From positions 1 through 21,917 of the forward strand of contig CAICTM010001826.1 in assembly GCA_903772945.1 (NCBI GenBank): 21,917 nt of DNA, read 5' to 3'. Shown here one piece after another: positions 18,006-21,917 of this stretch. This DNA is from Seminavis robusta. Lineage: Eukaryota > Bacillariophyta > Bacillariophyceae > Naviculales > Naviculaceae. The position numbers and the translations under genes were made by a program. Position 1 is the stretch's first letter. Each line of letters opens with the position of its first letter. A model generated the notes under the pieces. The model saw nothing but the letters and a program-made list of their open reading frames with translations. It did no database searches and was not told the origin of the DNA.

Positions 18006-18681
18006 CCTAGGCCTAACTTTGAAATACCTATCTCCGTCTTTGCAACCGATATCTGGCACCACACACATTGGGGAAACAATGGCACCCACATCAGCCAGGT
18101 AGAATGTGCGCTTCTTCTGACCTACGTCCTTGATCAGGGGTTGGAACAGGTCACTCATGGTGACTTCCTTGTGGTTTGGATCCCATTTTGCACTCTCTAC
18201 CACGGCATAGGTCAGGTTTTCCAGGTAGATACCTCCATATTCCCTAAGCTCGGCATCCATATTCGCAGCGCCTGGTTCCGGTAGCCCTTGCAGAGTCACA
18301 AAGCACCAGATGTGGCACGGCAAGTCGCCATAGTCACCATCATCAGGATCTCTCCCCAATTGATCATTGCCCAATCCCTCCAGGGTCCGCCACCTCTAAA
18401 GTCAGGATGACCACGGAAAGTAACACCATTCCTTTTGTGTTCAGTGCAGATTGGCAGCTCATAGTCCGGGATACCCAAGAAATCTTCCAGCTTGTCCTGC
18501 AGTGCAAGAAGGAAATCAACAATGTCTGCACTGTACCTGATGCATGCCAAGTCAGGACTCCTCTCCATCTTCTTTGTCTTTGCCTTAAAAGCCATGACTG
18601 TTGGGGATTCGCGATTAGGGATTCAACCTGTACCTCTGTACTAGAATTTGATGCCAGTAGCAAAAGCTGGTAACCCACCCA

Positions 18682-18753
18682 CTTTTTCAGTAGTATCTCA
18701 ATAGCAAGTAAACTAGAAGAGAGCTTAGAGCAACTAACATACTACTGAAAAAG
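18682..18753. repeat. Perfect 15-bp inverted repeat with 42-base loop
   Basis: CTTTTTCAGTAGTAT (18682-18696) and its exact reverse complement (18739-18753) flank 42 bases. No target duplication surrounds the pair, so a miniature transposon is not supported. It could form a hairpin in DNA or RNA upstream of the minus-strand ORF at 18595. Confidence 0.6.
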
Positions 18754-18764
18754 CGGTCTACTAT

Positions 18765-19147
18765 CGACGAAGAGGAGCCAATCGGTAGCAGGAAGAAGCA
18801 ACGTTCGAACGACCGTACGAAGAAGATCGACGGATCGGTACGACGCAAGGATCGATAGAGACCAAGCCTGTCGAACCGACAGCAACGCGACGCGATCGGA
18901 AGGAAGATCGCGACAAGAGAAGAAGACCGTCGACGACGACAACGACGACGGCATCGGTACAACACCGAAGAGCAGAAGACTGTCGAAGGATCGACAGCAA
19001 CGCGACGACGCAGCGAGAGCGACGACGCGACAACGAGTGAAGGATCCGAGGACGGATCGATCGCGAGGACGCGAGAGGAGACTGCATCCAAGCCGCACGA
19101 CGAGAGTTTCGTCGGCAGCAGCAAGAGTTCGTCGGTAGAATCCACAA
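18765..19147. repeat. CGA/GATC-rich low-complexity tract, open in all three minus-strand frames
   Basis: About 380 bases built largely from GATCGA, CGACGA, GGATCG and GAGGA-type words without a fixed period. All three minus-strand frames are open over most of it (152, 118 and 128 codons), which follows from the absence of TTA, CTA and TCA on the plus strand. Encoded products are simple Ser/Arg/Leu-rich mixtures. It is probably a decayed satellite or simple sequence rather than a gene. Confidence 0.55.
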
Positions 19148-19174
19148 GGATTACCGGCAGGAAGTCAACAACAA

Positions 19175-19596
19175 TGCACTACGCTAAAAGCTAGTGTAAA
19201 GATCTTTCGAGTGTTTTGAGTTTGAGAGAATGAAAGTTATGAGAGATTAGAAAGCTATGAAAAACTAATCAACGAGAGAGATCCACAATCAAAGGATCGT
19301 AGATCTGAACTCCCGCGGAGACTGTAAAGTGTGATAGAGTAGGTTGCGGTAGCAATCCTACTCACTCCACGACGCCAAAAACGGACGCGTGGAAGGTTTG
19401 TTCTAGCATTTATCTAGTAGCGTGGAAGCTCTCCACGCTGCTAAATATCTAGATGCATGTTTCACCATCAGACCTAGTATGACTAGCGGTCATTGAGAAC
19501 CCTGTCTCAATGACTATTCACGAGAGACTAGTCATGAGTCGAACTCAAACCCTATCTAGGATCGAGTCGCGAATAGGCTAAGAGCCGTGTATTGCA
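19175..19596. mobile_element. Solo-LTR-like element, copy 2 (422 bp, TG...CA)
   Basis: Direct-orientation copy of 17574-18001, with the first 70 and last 45 bases nearly identical and scattered small changes and indels in the middle. It keeps the TG...CA ends. Flanks are ACAA on the left and TTCG on the right, so no target duplication remains. The flanks of the pair taken together do not match either, arguing against one element with two LTRs. Hairpins are conserved: AGCGTGGA/TCCACGCT at 19419-19439, and a perfect TCATTGAG/CTCAATGA stem that copy 1 carries with one bulged base. Confidence 0.75.
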
Positions 19597-20089
19597 TTCG
19601 CCCCTGACAAGGGTCACGGAAGGCACGACATCAGTCGGAAAGGAGAACATATGAATTAAAGTGCGGGGCACTCTCATGAGATTGGATGTAGACATGTGCT
19701 CGCACGATGGCAATCCTACAAGGGGATCAGGCCTTGTATGGGTGTAAATACCTTATGTTCCAAGTCTGGTTGACTGTGCCGCTATTGGCGGGTAGGCATG
19801 TGGAGCCGACAGTGCCATTGTTATTGCCTCGGTCTGTGTAGGGTAAGGACCTTTTGTCTTTGGCTGTACCGTATTACGGTTCTGATACTGATGATCATCA
19901 TATGTATCGTTGACATTGGTTTGATGAGGGACACGCGTGCGTTTTCCCTATTGTTGTTTTTTTGGATTTGTCTTGGCGACGTTCCTGATGTATTTCCAGT
20001 TTGCTTTGAAACGGATTTTGTGAAACTTCTTGTCATGATTGATGCGCGTGAAACTTGCGACGAAGTCCATGTTTCATCCCGGAGAGTTT
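19597..20089. other. No gene recognised; may hold decayed downstream part of the gypsy pol
   Basis: Lies downstream (minus sense) of the reverse-transcriptase remnant, where RNase H and integrase would be. I could not find an RNase H or integrase motif in any frame. A 109-codon plus-strand ORF (19798-20127) is hydrophobic and has no recognisable content. Confidence 0.35.
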
Positions 20090-20824
20090 TCTCGACTCTA
20101 CGCGGGACTCACGATCTCTGTCCATGACAACCTTAGCCGGGTCATGGATACTGGGTAACCCACGTCTGTTTTGGAACGATGGTTGGTGGTTATTGGTCCA
20201 CATGAAATCCACCGAAGTTCTTTCCTGATCGTAGGAGGAGCGATACTGGATTCGCATCTGTTATCCTTATAGTTAAGGGTTGGATTTCTTCTCGAGTAAT
20301 CCAATGGTCTAGATACTCAAGTCTTCCTTTCGAGGAAGGCCTTGGTAGTGTTGATTTAAATCCGACTTCTTGAAGTCTTTGGAAAAATTCATCTAAACTA
20401 TTCAACGTGATCCACAAATCGACGTCAGTTAGGATGAGTTGATCATCAATGTATGCACGACATTTTCTAAGTCATGCATGCGTGTTTCATCTTCCTTGGA
20501 AGATGTCGGACTTTAACATAGGCCCATTGGCAACCTCTTGTATCGTGCTTTCCCCACGGAGTAGATGGTACGAGTTTGCTTGCATGAGGTGACAGCTCGT
20601 GTTGATAGTATCCCTGTTTAGTCTAGACTAGTATCGTACTTGAATCCGTCTAGATTCAAGAGCATGTCTGTATTTGGGATGGACAATGGTCTGCCCAATC
20701 CTTTGTTCACTTCCCAGGAAAACAGTGATGATCGTACAATCCATCCTTTTGGGAATGATAAATTTTGGTGCCGCTCCACTCGTTACGTTTACCTCTCTTT
20801 GATATCTCCTGCTTGCAGAGACGT

Positions 20825-20825
<1 letters not shown>
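20090..20825 (-). pseudogene. Ty3/gypsy retrotransposon reverse transcriptase, frameshifted remnant
   Basis: RT copies retrotransposon RNA into cDNA. The minus strand, read with several frame changes, gives the Ty3/gypsy RT blocks in order: an ERLCK start beside the C-tract, fingers FIIPK (20748-20762), DMLLNLDGFKYDTSLD with the first catalytic Asp (SLD at 20621-20629), GYYQHELSPHASKL, PWGK, RLPMGL (20519-20536), the YIDD active site (20442-20453), FFQRLQEVGFK, LEYLDHWITREEIQPL (near 20300-20360) and a connection segment PPTIRKELRWI. All three catalytic Asp are still encoded, but at least four frame changes and stops prevent translation. The wording of the blocks matches algal/diatom-type gypsy elements as I recall them. 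No LTRs, protease or integrase belonging to it were found. Confidence 0.85.
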
Positions 20826-20867
<42 letters not shown>

Positions 20868-20897
20868 ACCCCCCCCCCCCCCCCCCCCCCCCCCCCC
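20826..20897. repeat. 72-bp C-tract (C42-A-C29), G-tract on the minus strand
   Basis: An almost pure homopolymer broken by a single A at 20868. It sits exactly at the upstream edge of the recognisable RT. The minus strand is a G-tract able to form G-quadruplexes. Length is probably unreliable in any assembly. Confidence 0.9.
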
Positions 20898-21285
20898 AGC
20901 AACACAACAACTCACAAACTAACTTGGCATTAGGGTCGACCAGCTGAAAGAACCCCGATTCCGAGGTCAACGGGCGCATGCAAGTCGCAACGCCGTTTTC
21001 TTGGCTTAAGGCCCGACCAGGGTTTTCGGGGACTTCAAAAACGCTTTTCCACTTTCATGCTTATGCCAGGCAAATGTCGATTTCTGCCAAGGGTAGCCCT
21101 CACATTGTGAACATGAGAGGAAGTCGATCAATCATACGGCTTCGAAGACCGTAAATCATTACGATTTAGGACGTATGCGCGTGACTCCCCTTCGCGACCA
21201 GAGCAAAAGTTCGTCAACCGAGGTAATTAGCGTAGACCGTTGTAACCTTCCTCCAACGATCTAGCACTAGATCTGATGACCCGCT
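20898..21285. other. No gene recognised
   Basis: This is the other side of the C-tract, where gypsy gag/protease might be expected on the minus strand. No zinc knuckle or DTG/DSG protease motif was found. ORFs here are short or are made by the C-tract. Confidence 0.4.
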
Positions 21286-21917
21286 GTTGCCCCCCCCCCC
21301 CTCGTTCCGGCTCTAGGTGGAGACGGATTCGGTCCCAGGGTCTTGCAAGGTCGAGTTGCTTCGGTGCGAGTGTTCCTTTCGGGTCTTTTTCCCCCCCCCT
21401 GCCCCCCCGCACCCCCCCGGCTTCTCCCGTTTTTGGTATTGCAGGCAAAAAGAGTAGATTTTGTCTAATGTGGCCTTCATTTTGCATGAGGGAATCCCGA
21501 TACTTCAGGGTCGCGCGTGTCTTTTGTTTTTTTTTTATAATTTGTTTCGTATGGCGTTGGCACTCCTGCGCCCGGCCGAAACTTCCCCATGCGCACCCCG
21601 CGCTGTGCCGTCCGGTGACGTTCTGTTACTTCTTCTTTTGTGTGTTTTATGGGTTGATGAACCTTGTGGGATTATATCCATCAACCTATCCTTCTCACCA
21701 TCATAAGGCGGTGCGGGGGTGGGCGTGCCTTCCCCTGGGGGGGGGTGGAGGGGGGTTTTTTTGGGGATACAATATTTTTGGGGCAACCCAAACCCCCCGG
21801 GGTTTTTTTTTTTTTGGCCTCACCCACCGACCAATAAAGAGGGGATAAGACCTAGCATGATAGGGTTTAGCATCAAAGGGGGGGGGGGGGGTGGTTCCTA
21901 CTCGTAGTGTCCAATTC
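21286..21917. repeat. Homopolymer-rich region (C, G and T runs)
   Basis: Runs of C (21290-21301, 21391-21399 and others to 21418), T (around 21530 and 21801-21812) and G (21738-21746, 21879-21891) are far denser than in the rest of the window. The longest ORF (190 codons, plus) is built from these runs and is not credible as a gene. Low-complexity DNA or inaccurate consensus are both possible. Confidence 0.6.

Larger units (their letters stand above)
17508..18595 (-). pseudogene. Unidentified ORF, frameshifted and interrupted by a 428-bp TG...CA element
   Basis: On the minus strand an ORF starts at 18595 (MAFKAKTKKMERSPDLA). It reads through a HPDFRGGGPWRDWAMINWG segment, then loses frame near 18350. 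A one-base frame change continues in DDGDYGDLPCHIWCFVTLQ, then GGIYLENLTYAVVESAKWDP, the SDLFQPLIKDVG region, RTFYLADVGAIV and CVVPDIGCKDGDRYFKVRPRS. There the element at 17574-18001 begins. Beyond it the same frame resumes as EWSDEFISWVEDPHEFD and ends at a TAA (17508-17510). Without the insertion and frameshift the protein would be roughly 220 residues. I believe similar sequences recur in diatom genomes, perhaps in mobile elements, but cannot name a family. The true N-terminus may lie further upstream, because another frame (18596-18678) also looks coding. Confidence 0.6.

Noticed and set aside
17574..19596. One complete LTR retrotransposon with LTRs at 17574-18001 and 19175-19596
   Set aside because: Outer flanks (TCTGA and TTCGC) do not match, no primer-binding site or polypurine tract adjoins the copies, and copy 1 alone interrupts an ORF that resumes outside it with a CTGA duplication.
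20640..20979. Proline-rich or glycine-rich proteins across 20640-20979
   Set aside because: Produced solely by translating the C-tract.
21276..21848. 190-codon plus-strand ORF
   Set aside because: Composed of homopolymer translations (Pro, Phe, Gly runs), no domain, and located in a suspect low-complexity stretch.
1..21917. tRNA, rRNA or CRISPR arrays
   Set aside because: No T-arm consensus with matching stems, no rRNA-like sequence and no spaced direct repeats were found by reading; a covariance-model scan was not possible.

Overview
This is nuclear DNA of a eukaryote, most likely a unicellular alga of the stramenopile/diatom type. VPS53 (retrograde trafficking), a ROK1/DDX52 helicase (18S rRNA processing) and nicastrin (gamma-secretase) are eukaryote-specific. 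VPS53 carries one short GT-AG spliceosomal intron, and Helitron and Ty3/gypsy remnants surround the gene block. The diatom assignment is inferred from recalled family resemblance and compact gene spacing, not proven here.

Layout. 1-2660: decayed Helitron on the minus strand, with a Cys-rich N-terminal piece, a DUF6570-like piece and a HUH (HxH) nuclease piece, broken by frameshifts and by a probable 450-bp insertion. 2660-3820: no gene recognised. 3820-5217: a plus-strand gene-like reading that changes frame repeatedly, probably a pseudogene of unknown family. 5491-14454: a compact block of four intact genes: VPS53 (+, two exons), DDX52/ROK1 (-, convergent with VPS53), an unrecognised 276-residue protein (+, divergent from DDX52, so they share an upstream region), and nicastrin (-, convergent with the unknown gene). 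14455-17507: long intergenic stretch with one doubtful 160-codon ORF.

17508-19600: a minus-strand ORF of an unrecognised, apparently repeated family. It has been cut by a 428-bp TG...CA element flanked by a 4-bp CTGA target duplication. A second, diverged copy of the element (422 bp) lies 1.2 kb away. Both copies carry the same inverted-repeat hairpins, one with paired changes on both arms. Removing copy 1 and one CTGA restores the ORF to a natural stop, so copy 1 arrived alone, as a solo LTR or small non-autonomous element. A CGA/GATC-rich tract and a perfect 15-bp inverted repeat lie between the copies.

20090-20825: frameshifted Ty3/gypsy reverse transcriptase on the minus strand, recognisable from fingers to connection region, abutting a 72-bp C-tract (20826-20897). 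20898-21917: no gene; the last 600 bp is rich in C, G and T homopolymers and may be poorly resolved.

The four intact genes do unrelated housekeeping work (endosome-to-Golgi tethering, ribosome biogenesis, intramembrane proteolysis) and show no sign of forming a pathway. The flanks are a graveyard of mobile elements. I found no convincing new defence or metabolic system; the most informative new object is the structured 0.43-kb repeat and the ORF it interrupts.
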